DNA of 7,186 nucleotides from Anaerolineae bacterium (GTDB lineage: Bacteria > Chloroflexota > Anaerolineae > Anaerolineales > Villigracilaceae). The notes beneath the pieces are model-generated. The model had not been told where the DNA came from. It did no database searches and saw only the letters and a program-made list of their open reading frames with translations. Every line of letters begins with the position of its first letter. Position 1 is the first letter of the stretch. The position numbers and the translations under genes are program-made. The DNA is taken from the NCBI GenBank assembly GCA_003158885.1, contig PMLN01000008.1:3840-11025 (forward strand). Direction: 5' to 3'. Shown in pieces: positions 1-5,122 of the stretch.

Positions 1-25
1 AGATGATCGGGATTACGTTACGCAT
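1..25 (-). CDS. Start of a leftward gene, cut by the window edge
   Basis: Only the first eight codons (MRNVIPII) are present, so no function can be assigned. The start is chosen because the leftward strand carries CTGGAGAAG at 39-31, whose GGAG lies about eight bases before an ATG at 25-23, a good Shine-Dalgarno arrangement. It follows the 104-451 gene in the same direction after a 78-base gap, so the two could share a transcript. The ribosome-binding site is one arm of a 9-base inverted repeat, described separately. With so few codons this could be a chance start. Confidence 0.4.
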
Positions 26-30
26 TGGAT

Positions 31-103
31 CTTCTCCAGAGTAGGATATGAGCAGACGCTCAACGAACGAAACGCCGTTAGGCATCTGGTTCGCCTGGAG
101 AAG
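31..103 (-). repeat. Inverted repeat that includes a ribosome-binding site
   Basis: CTTCTCCAG at 31-39 and CTGGAGAAG at 95-103 are perfect 9-base complements separated by 55 bases. Within the loop is a smaller hairpin, TGAGC-agac-GCTCA (49-62). In leftward RNA the first arm follows directly after the stop codon of the 104-451 gene, and the second arm contains the Shine-Dalgarno sequence of the next gene. Pairing could hide that site. The repeat is seen directly; regulation is inferred. Confidence 0.5.
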
Positions 104-451
104 TCACACTTCATCCCAGCACATATCGTCACGTTCTCGGATGCTCGGGATTGCGTACACACTGTCGCTTTGAGTAGCCATTTCGAGAGCGCGAGCCGGA
201 TCAATTCCCAGATGATCCATCTGCGCACGAATACGCTCCTCGTTGTACTCATCACAGCACTCTTCGCAGTAGCCGCCGAAGCAACGGGTCCAACCATGGA
301 CTTTGCAATAGCCTTCGAGATAGCACTCATGACCAGATGAACGCGAGAGCTCATCAGCCATGAATTGAGCTTCTTCAAACAACGTACCTTCATCAACGAC
401 GTGAACCTCAGGAACGAAACTGGCTTCTACAATGCGGTATTCGGTGGACAT
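104..451 (-). CDS. Small cysteine-rich protein, putative zinc-binding
   Basis: A 115-residue soluble protein that I do not recognise. The N-terminal 40 residues are acidic and contain a likely helix (about 24-38). The centre is a cysteine/histidine cluster: C43, C49-x2-H52, C57, C62-x2-C65 and C66. The two knuckles, CKVH and CEEC, suggest a treble-clef or zinc-ribbon metal site. The C-terminal part is helical and charged, with one more cysteine at 111. The ATG at 451 is supported by GAAAGG with AAAGG about eight bases upstream on the leftward strand. No signal peptide or membrane segment is visible. It lies in the leftward block, downstream of the 718-1224 gene across a 266-base gap, where small accessory phage proteins are common. 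Overlapping frames here look like shadows, because only this frame gives a plausible residue composition plus a ribosome-binding site. Metal binding is inferred from cysteine spacing alone. Confidence 0.72.
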   Translation of the reverse strand: MSTEYRIVEASFVPEVHVVDEGTLFEEAQFMADELSRSSGHECYLEGYCKVHGWTRCFGGYCEECCDEYNEERIRAQMDHLGIDPARALEMATQSDSVYAIPSIRERDDMCWDEV

Positions 452-530
452 GGCAAATGCCTTTCAGTTGGAATGGGATACAGGTTTCCCTGTTCACAAA
501 AACTGCGCCGTAGGCATCTTGCGTGCTGGG

Positions 531-544
531 TGAACAAGAGTTCA
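531..544. promoter_or_regulatory. LexA-like palindrome GAAC-N4-GTTC
   Basis: TGAAC-aaga-GTTCA is a perfect 5-base dyad with a 4-base centre. Its core matches the GAAC-N4-GTTC pattern bound by LexA in Bacillus-type bacteria and some Chloroflexi. It sits about 80 bases upstream of the ATG of the 104-451 gene, in non-coding DNA. I find no convincing -35/-10 pair beside it, which weakens the case. A similar palindrome lies at 1263-1276. Confidence 0.35.
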
Positions 545-592
545 TGGTGTGCAGTGCCAAAGCCCGCGGCAGCGGGCCGGGAAGACACCATG
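543..592. repeat. Nested inverted repeats in non-coding DNA
   Basis: Outer arms CATGGTGT (543-550) and ACACCATG (585-592) enclose a perfect GC-rich hairpin, GCCCGC-ggca-GCGGGC (562-577). Together they could fold into a two-tier stem in RNA from either strand. No run of T follows on either side, so it is not an ordinary intrinsic terminator. The rest of the 452-717 stretch shows no convincing gene. It also holds GTGAAC (593-598) and GTTCAC (613-618), a further 6-base inverted pair. Confidence 0.45.
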
Positions 593-698
593 GTGAACAC
601 GGACGGTGGGGCGTTCACTGGCGAACGACAAAAAATAAGAGATAAATACCCCTGTACCGCAACAGTCCAAAAGTCGACTTGAAAAAATCGAAAGGGTC

Positions 699-727
699 AA
701 AAAGTCGAACCAGGCTTTTACCTGGCT
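699..727 (-). terminator. Possible terminator of the 718-1224 gene
   Basis: On the leftward strand AGCCAGG and CCTGGTT (727-721 and 714-708) form a stem of five Watson-Crick pairs extended by one G-T and one A-T pair, with a six-base loop that includes the TAA stop codon. CGAC and then TTTTT (703-699) follow. The stem is short and the T-run is offset by four bases, so termination would probably be weak. Confidence 0.35.
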
Positions 728-1224
728 CCATGTATTTGATGCAGCCGATATCCGAAGTCAAGATCTTCCCGCTGTTCTTTCAAAGACATGAATTCTTCCG
801 GAACGGGAACGAGTTGGCCGAGGAACCCTTTCCGGAAGAGGATCCGAAATCCATACCCAAATTCAACAACGCTTTGCACGGTGTCTGCCGTGAACCCGTG
901 CTCGTGCATGGCTCGGACGATATCGTATAGGTTGAAATGCGCGCATTGGAGAGCAGCTTCCAGCGGAATGTGCATGACGAGTTTTCCGTCCTCTGCGATG
1001 ACCGCCAGGAGCTTTTCGATAGCCTCGCCTGGAAGGGGGTAGGGATAGTTGAGCGTGACTTTGATCTTGTCATAATGTTCGCCCGGAAAATCCCAGGGCG
1101 CCTGGAGAGAGATGCGGGGAGCTTCGGCGACCATCGCGCCTGCGTCATCTTCCGTGCTCCGTGAATATTCCATCGCCCCGTGATTGTCCATTTCAAACGT
1201 GCGTACCCTCAAAACGTTAAGCAT
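718..1224 (-). CDS. Unknown protein with a methyltransferase-like C-terminal half
   Basis: A 168-residue soluble protein, not confidently recognised. Residues 1-50 are polar and look disordered. From about residue 52 the order is strand (KIKVTLNYPYPLP), helix (GEAIEKLLAVIAEDGK), strand (LVMHIPLE), helix (NLYDIVRAMHEHGF), then two strands ending FGYGFRILFRKGF. This resembles the beta4 to beta7 half of class I S-adenosylmethionine methyltransferases; NYPY recalls, but does not match, the (D/N/S)PPY motif of DNA methylases. The cofactor-binding first half with its GxG loop is absent, so an active enzyme is doubtful. The ATG at 1224 has GGAGG only three bases upstream, which is tight; a start a few codons later is possible. 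It is the first gene leftward of the divergent control region, and an upstream -10/-35 pair at 1308-1336 probably drives it. It could instead be an unrelated phage regulator or accessory protein. Confidence 0.65.
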   Translation of the reverse strand: MLNVLRVRTFEMDNHGAMEYSRSTEDDAGAMVAEAPRISLQAPWDFPGEHYDKIKVTLNYPYPLPGEAIEKLLAVIAEDGKLVMHIPLEAALQCAHFNLYDIVRAMHEHGFTADTVQSVVEFGYGFRILFRKGFLGQLVPVPEEFMSLKEQREDLDFGYRLHQIHGAR

Positions 1225-1262
1225 AAGCCTCCGAAAGTTTCCGACAACAGAAACAATCTAAC

Positions 1263-1276
1263 AGAACATTTGTTCT
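1263..1276. promoter_or_regulatory. LexA-like palindrome AGAACA-tt-TGTTCT
   Basis: A perfect 14-base palindrome with the core GAAC-N4-GTTC, the pattern of SOS boxes bound by LexA in Bacillus-type bacteria and reported in some Chloroflexi. It lies between the predicted leftward start site (about 1301) and the ATG of the 718-1224 gene, where a bound repressor could block transcription. The DNA match is seen; LexA control is inferred. It could equally be the target of a phage repressor. Confidence 0.45.
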
Positions 1277-1280
1277 ATTG

Positions 1281-1302
1281 ACTGGAAGAGATGAGTTCCA
1301 GT
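1281..1302. promoter_or_regulatory. Putative operator dyad 1 (TGGAA-N8-TTCCA)
   Basis: ACTGGAA-N8-TTCCAGT is a perfect dyad with 7-base arms spanning 22 bases. It covers the predicted start site of the leftward promoter and the first transcribed bases, a position typical of repressor sites. It has the same length, centre spacing and core as the dyad at 1329-1350, which argues for one dimeric DNA-binding protein. The protein is not identifiable here. Confidence 0.5.
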
Positions 1303-1307
1303 TGGGG

Positions 1308-1336
1308 ATTATAAACACATTTGATATTTTTGGAAA
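1308..1336 (-). promoter_or_regulatory. Leftward sigma-70 promoter
   Basis: On the leftward strand, TTTCCA (1336-1331, four of six matches to TTGACA) is followed after 17 bases by a perfect TATAAT (1313-1308). Transcription would start near 1301 and give a leader of about 77 bases before the 718-1224 gene. The -35 element lies inside operator dyad 2, and the start site lies at the edge of dyad 1. Confidence 0.6.
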
Positions 1337-1350
1337 GATTGATTTCCAAA
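1329..1350. promoter_or_regulatory. Putative operator dyad 2 (TGGAA-N8-TTCCA)
   Basis: TTTGGAAA-N6-TTTCCAAA is a perfect dyad with 8-base arms, 22 bases long, sharing the TGGAA-N8-TTCCA core with dyad 1; the centres are 48 bases apart. It overlaps the leftward -35 element and is centred about 59 bases before the predicted rightward start, a spacing compatible with activation. A lone half-site, ACTGGAA (1371-1377), lies 42 bases further on inside the rightward promoter spacer. Confidence 0.5.
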
Positions 1351-1363
1351 TGGTGCGCAACCC

Positions 1364-1392
1364 TTGACAGACTGGAACAGTGCCGCTACAAT
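1364..1392 (+). promoter_or_regulatory. Strong rightward sigma-70 promoter
   Basis: Consensus TTGACA (1364-1369), an optimal 17-base spacer and TACAAT (1387-1392, five of six matches) form one of the two best promoters in the window. Start is expected near 1399, about 106 bases before the holin start codon. It probably drives the coupled holin, nuclease, HNH, membrane protein and terminase genes. The spacer carries a half-site of the dyads at 1281 and 1329, so the same protein may regulate it. Confidence 0.8.
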
Positions 1393-1417
1393 CCGAATGC
1401 AAACGAAGCGGCGAGGA

Positions 1418-1474
1418 ATTAAATTACATAGATACTCGATAAAACAACTTTATTAAGTATTCACGTAATTTAAT
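1418..1474 (+). ncRNA. 57-base hairpin in the rightward 5' leader
   Basis: Three nested stems share one axis: ATTAAATTAC with GTAATTTAAT (1418-1427 and 1465-1474, 10 pairs), ATACT with AGTAT (1432-1436 and 1456-1460) and ATAAA with TTTAT (1439-1443 and 1449-1453), with a five-base loop. Internal loops are equal on both sides, so the element is also a symmetrical imperfect DNA palindrome. It lies about 20 to 76 bases into the predicted transcript and ends 18 bases before the holin ribosome-binding site. No T-run follows, so it is not an intrinsic terminator. It could stabilise the mRNA, be an RNase III site, or be a recombinase or protein-binding site in DNA; the function is unknown. Confidence 0.55.
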
Positions 1475-1504
1475 CGTCCGCCCAAAATTGAAAAGGAGTT
1501 TTTT

Positions 1505-1888
1505 GTGAACCCAACGAGCGACATTCTCTCCACCCTGCTCCAGGCCCTGCTGCCCTTGCTGCTGACCGCCCTGGTGGGTATCGGATCGTATTATCTGCAT
1601 CAGTTCAACGCATACATGTCCACCAAGGCCGGCGCTGACCACTGGAATTTCCTCAAGTCGCTGGCTGCGACCGTTGTGGCTGCCCTGGAACAAAGCCCGG
1701 CCTATCGTGACTGGGACGGCTCCAAGAAGAAAGAAGCGGCCATGATGCAACTGATCCAACTGGCCGCCAAATACGGCATCACGATCGGCTCTGAACAACT
1801 GAGCAACCTGATCGAGGAAGCCGTCCAGTTGATGAAGGTGGATCTCGGCGATATCGCTCCATCTCCCCTGTCCATCCCAGCCCAATAA
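1505..1888 (+). CDS. Phage holin, LLH family
   Basis: A 127-residue protein with one N-terminal membrane segment (about residues 8-30, rich in leucine and ending GIGSYY), then a basic and helical soluble region containing VVAALEQSPAYRDWDGSKKKEAAM and a C-terminal helix around SEQLSNLIEEAVQLMK. This architecture matches the LLH-type phage holins (named for Lactobacillus phage LL-H): one membrane span plus a conserved segment of the form A-x-EQ-x-G-x-KK-x-A. Holins form membrane lesions that end infection and let the lysin reach the cell wall. The start is GTG, with AAGGAG six bases upstream (1493-1498). Rightward transcription comes from the promoter at 1364-1392. Its stop overlaps the next start as TAATG. 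No endolysin is visible beside it. A structural tail or membrane protein with the same fold cannot be excluded. Confidence 0.75.
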   Translation: MNPTSDILSTLLQALLPLLLTALVGIGSYYLHQFNAYMSTKAGADHWNFLKSLAATVVAALEQSPAYRDWDGSKKKEAAMMQLIQLAAKYGITIGSEQLSNLIEEAVQLMKVDLGDIAPSPLSIPAQ

Positions 1889-2421
1889 TGGACCTGAGTG
1901 GCTCCTGGAAGATGTTGGCAGCCATTGCACAGGAGAGACTGAAGCACAACAAGACGTCGCATCACGTTTCCGAGTACGGAACGGACATTGAACTGATCGG
2001 GGCTGCCGGCGAACTGGCAGCCCGCCGGTTCCTGAACCTGGAGGAAACCCTGCATATCCGTTTTGACAACGGGGTGGATATGCGAGTCGGTGGCTACACC
2101 ATCGATGTCAAAGCCACCATGCTTACAAGGAACGTCCGCTATCGTTACTTGCAGTGGCCTTATTGGAAACCGGTCCGGTCCAGCATCATTCTGCTGACCG
2201 CGGTATCCATACCCAATCAGAAAGCCATCGTCATTGGGTACGCTTTCAAACACGAGATCGAGAGAGCTCCCATCAACCTCTTGAGAGACTTTCCCTGTCA
2301 CGAGATCCCGGTTGCCCGTCTGCATCCGGCAAGCGAGTTGTTGACCTTACAACATGCCTTCCTGCCCAAAGCCCCGGCGCGTCGTCGCGCCAAACATCAC
2401 TCGCCTGGCCCGGCAGCGTGA
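1888..2421 (+). CDS. PD-(D/E)xK nuclease-like protein
   Basis: A 177-residue soluble protein. Residues 38-48 (GAAGELAARRF) form a helix with E42. Then come D64 in GVDMRVGGY and D73-V-K75 in TIDVKAT on the next strand, the arrangement E...D...DxK of the PD-(D/E)xK nuclease fold, in which the acids bind magnesium and the lysine assists hydrolysis. A hydrophobic strand (SSIILLTAV, 98-106) and a second (KAIVIGYAF, 112-120) complete the core. Its substrate could be phage or host DNA; resolvase, restriction or packaging-associated roles are all possible. The start overlaps the holin stop by one base (TAATG), indicating translational coupling. The last 68 bases overlap the HNH gene in another frame, and the tail (KAPARRRAKHHSPGPAA) is basic and probably not part of the fold. 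Confidence 0.65.
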   Translation: MDLSGSWKMLAAIAQERLKHNKTSHHVSEYGTDIELIGAAGELAARRFLNLEETLHIRFDNGVDMRVGGYTIDVKATMLTRNVRYRYLQWPYWKPVRSSIILLTAVSIPNQKAIVIGYAFKHEIERAPINLLRDFPCHEIPVARLHPASELLTLQHAFLPKAPARRRAKHHSPGPAA

Positions 2422-2662
2422 CGGCTATTGTTTGTATGGTCTGTGGCACAAGGATGGCTGCTCGAACGATCTGGACGGTCATCACATTATTCCGATCGGC
2501 GTGGGAGGGCCGGATATTCTGGAAAATGTAATCAGCCTGTGTCGGAAACACCACACATTGGCTGAAGCAAGAAGGATCGAGCCGGATGAGCTCAGAAGGC
2601 TCATGGGTGTTTATCACGGCTACCAGTACGAAGAAAATGGTTTTCCAATTTTGGAGGCGTAA
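2354..2662 (+). CDS. HNH endonuclease
   Basis: A 102-residue protein with a clear HNH domain: RQRDGYC with C26, C36, the catalytic pair in DGHHIIP (H43, H44), GG at 51-52, N58 in ENVISLC, then C63 and H66-H67 in CRKHH. C26, C36, C63 and the last histidines probably bind structural zinc, while the HH-N-H residues bind the catalytic metal and cut DNA. HNH proteins encoded near the terminase take part in DNA cleavage during packaging in HK97-type phages, and the large terminase lies two genes downstream, so that role is likely here. It might otherwise be a free homing nuclease. The ATG start lies 68 bases inside the preceding gene without a clear Shine-Dalgarno sequence, but no ATG or GTG in this frame lies between it and the essential RDGYC. 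It ends with a TAATG overlap. Confidence 0.88.
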   Translation: MPSCPKPRRVVAPNITRLARQRDGYCLYGLWHKDGCSNDLDGHHIIPIGVGGPDILENVISLCRKHHTLAEARRIEPDELRRLMGVYHGYQYEENGFPILEA

Positions 2663-3645
2663 TGGAAGAGAACGGAGTTGTAGACCTGCAAAAGCTGGAC
2701 GAAGCGGAAATGCAGGCGATCGCACGATTTGAGCGCCGGTTTATATTCACCAACCCGAAACCGGTCGCGCCAAAGGCTTTCTCGATCCGGGATCTTGGGA
2801 TTGAGTTTCCTTTGACGATCATCACCGGCATCGCGGCCATCGTCCAGGCGGCCATGCGAACCGGCTACAAGTTCTTTGAATTGGCGTCGCGCAACGGCAT
2901 GGGCATTGGAAGTTGGGTGGACGGCGCATCCGCCATGATTGGCGTGGAAGGCTTTATCGCCATGATCGGCTTCACCCGCGCCCGCGCTCAAGGCCGGGAA
3001 TTGATCAACGATGGTAAGTTGAAGATCAGCGCCACCAAGGAGTGGATCGGATTGATCATCGCCCTGGCGATCTCCGTCACCACCGGTCTGGCGCAAAGCA
3101 TAACGGGCACCACGATCCCGATGGCATTCCAGGGATTCGTAGATTGGCTGGTCGTGGTCTTCCTGGGCGTGGGTGCTTCCATCCTGGCGTATTTTGCCGG
3201 CGAGATCTCCGGCGTGATGGCTGTGCGGGCCGAGATGATCTATCTTTCCGGCCTCGGAAAGTTCGAGATGGAACTGAAAGTCTGGAACGACACCCTCAAG
3301 GCAGCCTGGGAGAAGTCGGACGAGAAAGCGTATCTGCACGTGGATCTCAAAGGATTGACCACGATTGCCCGCGGCAGGTACCGGTCTACGGGCGTTCGCC
3401 CGTTCGTTCGCTCCGCCGAACGAACGAACGGCCCAAGCGAAGTGGAGACCAGGATACTGGCTTACTTGGAAAAGAATTCCACGCTTGAGTTTATTCCTGG
3501 TCCGTCCCAGATAGCTCGCGATGAAGGCGTTTCCAAAAGCTACGCGTCCGAGATCATCAAGAAGTACCGTGCCTCTCACCCGCTCCAGGCAGGTGAACCC
3601 ACGGACTCGCACACACAGGAGTTGGATGTCGTTGCTGTCCAATAA
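2662..3645 (+). CDS. Multi-pass membrane protein with C-terminal helix-turn-helix
   Basis: A 327-residue protein that I do not recognise as a known family. After a charged N-terminus, hydrophobic segments lie at about 48-66, 88-104, 127-146 and 153-180, suggesting four membrane spans. A soluble region follows (185-260, FEMELKVWNDTLKAAWEKSD). Residues 261-302 (ETRILAYLEKNSTL, then PSQIARDEGVSKSYASEIIKKY) look like a winged or tri-helical DNA-binding domain. The start is supported by GGAGG (2653-2657) and a TAATG overlap with the HNH gene. It directly precedes the large terminase, which starts within its last 20 bases. That is a usual place for a small terminase, but small terminases are soluble, so a membrane-anchored DNA-binding role is the plain reading. 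The linker at 3401-3426 contains a perfect inverted repeat, noted separately. Its function is unknown. Confidence 0.78.
   Translation: MEENGVVDLQKLDEAEMQAIARFERRFIFTNPKPVAPKAFSIRDLGIEFPLTIITGIAAIVQAAMRTGYKFFELASRNGMGIGSWVDGASAMIGVEGFIAMIGFTRARAQGRELINDGKLKISATKEWIGLIIALAISVTTGLAQSITGTTIPMAFQGFVDWLVVVFLGVGASILAYFAGEISGVMAVRAEMIYLSGLGKFEMELKVWNDTLKAAWEKSDEKAYLHVDLKGLTTIARGRYRSTGVRPFVRSAERTNGPSEVETRILAYLEKNSTLEFIPGPSQIARDEGVSKSYASEIIKKYRASHPLQAGEPTDSHTQELDVVAVQ
3401..3426. repeat. Inverted repeat CGTTCGTTCG-N6-CGAACGAACG
   Basis: Perfect 10-base arms with a six-base centre lie inside the coding region of the membrane/helix-turn-helix gene, in the linker before the DNA-binding domain. The left arm belongs to the 12-mer CCGTTCGTTCGC (3400-3411), which recurs at 5384-5395 and 6359-6370. 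The reading frame differs at 5384, so the shared element is DNA, not protein. Confidence 0.55.
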
Positions 3646-5122
3646 CGACCAGGTCATATTGCAAGCCGCCCTTCGCGAGAAAGGCGGCTTTCACCTGGCT
3701 ACCCAGTGGTTCTTTGGTTGGGAACCGCTGTCGTATCAGTATGTCTGGCATCATATCCCTGTCCTGAATACCACATTTCTTGGCGGGATTGGCTCAGGAA
3801 AAACTGCCGGAACATCGGCTTCTTATGCGACCGATTGTTTGTCCATTCCTCATTTTAGGGCGCTCAATGCTTCTGTCACCGCCAAGCAAGCCGAGCTGGC
3901 TTACGACATGGTGGATGCCTGGTCGGAAAACAATCCACGTTTCAAGCGGTTGATCGTGGAACGCACGCTGCGCCCTTATCCCATTTTGAAATTCTACAAT
4001 GGTTCCGTTTACGAATTCCGCACCGCCGGCCAGGGAGCGAAGTTCATCCGCGGCCATGAGTATGACCGGATCAACTATGACGAAGGCGAGTTGGATGAAG
4101 ACGGCGAAGCGGTCAAGGTTTTGCGCGGTCGTCTGCGTGGAACACGCCCTGATGGAACGACCCGCATGGCGCGCCTGGATGTCACGGGTACGCCTGCGCC
4201 GGTCGAATGGTTCAGGACGCGCTTCGAGATCGGCCTTCCGGGCCACGAACGAGCCACGCTGGAAACGCTGAAGCATTACTTCTCCATGCGCGTGCGCACC
4301 CGGGACAATACTCGTCTGACCAACGAGCAGATCGAGCTGATGGAAGCGGAGTTCCCGGCGGAATACGCGAAGATCGAGCTGGACGCCGAATTTCCGGATT
4401 ACGGGATGAGCACCTTCCCGCATAATCACATTCGCGCCTGCACGGATCCCAGCTTGAATGACGAAATGACGGAAGCTGTCTCAGAAGCGACGCATCCCAA
4501 AGCGGGATATAACATCGAAGAATGGCCTCGAGTGGGGACAGTCTTGATGGAGTTTCCTGTGGAGCTTGGTCACGTGTACGTGCAAGCCGGCGATCCTGGC
4601 ACCGAAAATCCCCCCAAACGAAATGCGGCCTGCGTGATGGTATTCGACGTGACAAAGGTCCCATCGCAGATGGTGTATTTCCACTGGGTATCCGGGAAAG
4701 GTTCTTACACTCCATTCCTGAATTCCTTCAAGTACGCCATGGAGAAATATGTCCCTGAGGCCAAGGGCATGGATGTCACCGGAACTCAAAAGGCGCTGGA
4801 CGAACTCGGCTTCGAGGCGTTCGGGTTGACCATCGATCCCTTGTATTTCGGCGGCCTCAAAGACACCCTGATCAATTCCCTGTCTTTGGCGCTGGCCGGC
4901 CACACACTGCGCTACCCAAGAATTGAAGGATTGAACAAGCAACTTATGGCTTACCACCGCGAAGATGACAAGAATGAGGAACAGGACCTGGTGATGACCC
5001 TGGCAATGATCGCTTACCTGAAACGATTTGTGAATCCAGAAACTGCTAAGGAAAAGCGCGGTTCGGTTCCACCTCCCCGCAACCGCCATCACAGAACTGT
5101 TCGTAATGGAGTACGACGATAA
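3626..5122 (+). CDS. terL: Terminase large subunit
   Basis: The motor and nuclease that packages phage DNA into the prohead. With this start it is 498 residues. The ATPase half shows Walker A in GGIGSGKT (53-60, K59), Walker B in RINYDEGE (D152, E153) and the coupling motif DVTGTP (185-190). The nuclease half has an RNase H-like acid set: D323 in VQAGDPG, D383 in KGMDVTGT and D454 in EEQDLVMTLA. The C-terminus is basic (PPPRNRHHRTVRNGVRR). The ATG at 3626 is preferred over one 105 bases earlier because AGGAG lies four bases upstream and the extra N-terminus would be a low-complexity arginine and serine tail overlapping the preceding gene. It overlaps that gene by 20 bases, and its TAA shares an A with the next ATG. 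The portal lies three genes downstream, as expected for a packaging module. Confidence 0.95.
   Translation: MSLLSNNDQVILQAALREKGGFHLATQWFFGWEPLSYQYVWHHIPVLNTTFLGGIGSGKTAGTSASYATDCLSIPHFRALNASVTAKQAELAYDMVDAWSENNPRFKRLIVERTLRPYPILKFYNGSVYEFRTAGQGAKFIRGHEYDRINYDEGELDEDGEAVKVLRGRLRGTRPDGTTRMARLDVTGTPAPVEWFRTRFEIGLPGHERATLETLKHYFSMRVRTRDNTRLTNEQIELMEAEFPAEYAKIELDAEFPDYGMSTFPHNHIRACTDPSLNDEMTEAVSEATHPKAGYNIEEWPRVGTVLMEFPVELGHVYVQAGDPGTENPPKRNAACVMVFDVTKVPSQMVYFHWVSGKGSYTPFLNSFKYAMEKYVPEAKGMDVTGTQKALDELGFEAFGLTIDPLYFGGLKDTLINSLSLALAGHTLRYPRIEGLNKQLMAYHREDDKNEEQDLVMTLAMIAYLKRFVNPETAKEKRGSVPPPRNRHHRTVRNGVRR

Noticed and set aside
13..396. 127-residue leftward reading frame overlapping the cysteine-rich gene
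   Set aside because: It lies mostly in another frame of the 104-451 gene, has irregular composition and no better ribosome-binding site.
365..682. 105-residue rightward reading frame across the 452-717 stretch
   Set aside because: No ribosome-binding site, no recognisable protein character, and it runs antiparallel to the neighbouring leftward gene.
3521..3625. Upstream start for the large terminase
   Set aside because: It would add a 35-residue low-complexity tail overlapping the preceding gene, while ATG 3626 has an AGGAG site and leads straight into the terminase fold.
2620..3657. 345-residue leftward reading frame opposite the membrane protein gene
   Set aside because: It is the antisense shadow of a gene with membrane segments, coupled starts and a ribosome-binding site. 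Its own translation is histidine- and glycine-rich without a family signature.
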